This document shows positions 63,955 through 64,000 of a stretch of 64,000 nucleotides of DNA, in pieces. Origin of the DNA: Dehalococcoides mccartyi 195 (GTDB taxonomy: Bacteria > Chloroflexota > Dehalococcoidia > Dehalococcoidales > Dehalococcoidaceae); the NCBI RefSeq assembly GCF_000011905.1, contig NC_002936.3, forward strand, positions 1,054,001 to 1,118,000. Reading direction: 5' to 3'. The notes below the pieces were generated by a model. It was not told the origin of the DNA and searched no databases. It was given only the letters and a program-made list of their open reading frames with translations. Made by a program: the position numbers and the translations under genes. Position 1 is the first letter of the stretch, and each line of letters starts with the position of its first letter.

Positions 63955-64000
63955 ATATCCTGTATCTAAATAAGAAACTTACTGAAAGCGGCTGCAAGGC

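Overview
The window is bacterial and most likely comes from Dehalococcoides mccartyi, close to strain 195. A Tat-exported reductive dehalogenase with its RdhB anchor and MarR regulator, a cobinamide-salvage cbiZ behind a cobalamin riboswitch, and acetate activation by acetyl-CoA synthetase all fit that organohalide-respiring genus. The molybdenum nitrogenase cluster fits strain 195 in particular, since nif genes are known there and are lacking in several other sequenced strains. This identification is inference from gene content; no database was searched.

Left part (1-10.4 kb, minus strand): a group-III-like nif operon, nifH-nifI1-nifI2-nifD-nifK-nifE-nifN, with nifN cut by the left edge. Upstream lie modABC for molybdate uptake and an orphan OmpR-type regulator that resembles actinobacterial GlnR. 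Both nifH and modA are preceded by arrays of 5-base boxes repeating every 11 bp, like GlnR sites. The apparent regulator, its nitrogenase target and the metal supply for that nitrogenase therefore sit together. This is the most interesting system I see in the window.

Organohalide and accessory part (10.5-27.7 kb): a MarR gene, a two-cluster ferredoxin, cbiZ with its riboswitch, a lipoprotein, an FmdB-type zinc ribbon, rdhB, rdhA and a divergent rdhR. The rdhA-rdhR gap carries three palindromes spaced exactly 16 bp. Next come an FmdE-like protein plus a FecCD-type ABC importer behind two abutting perfect palindromes, an alpha/beta hydrolase, and a second MarR gene driving a heterodimeric ABC exporter. 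The two MarR genes are paralogues and share almost the same promoter-operator. A scar of an integrated element follows: a tRNA-Val 3' fragment, a membrane protein and an integrase remnant, ending at an intact tRNA-Val(GAC).

Core part (27.7-64 kb): bioY, a riboflavin operon (ribD-ribE-ribBA-ribH), a SIMPL lipoprotein, lepB-pyrE-endonuclease, mutL, and a UvrD/PcrA helicase. A PyrR-attenuated pyrimidine operon (pyrR-pyrB-pyrC-carA-carB-pyrK) is followed by folE, thrC, hom and a PpiC-like foldase on the minus strand. Then come a sugar-phosphate nucleotidyltransferase, acsA, prfA-prmC, an EF-G-like GTPase, a SpoIIM-like membrane protein, a Xer recombinase, uvrC and a GNAT acetyltransferase. This part looks like ordinary housekeeping chromosome.
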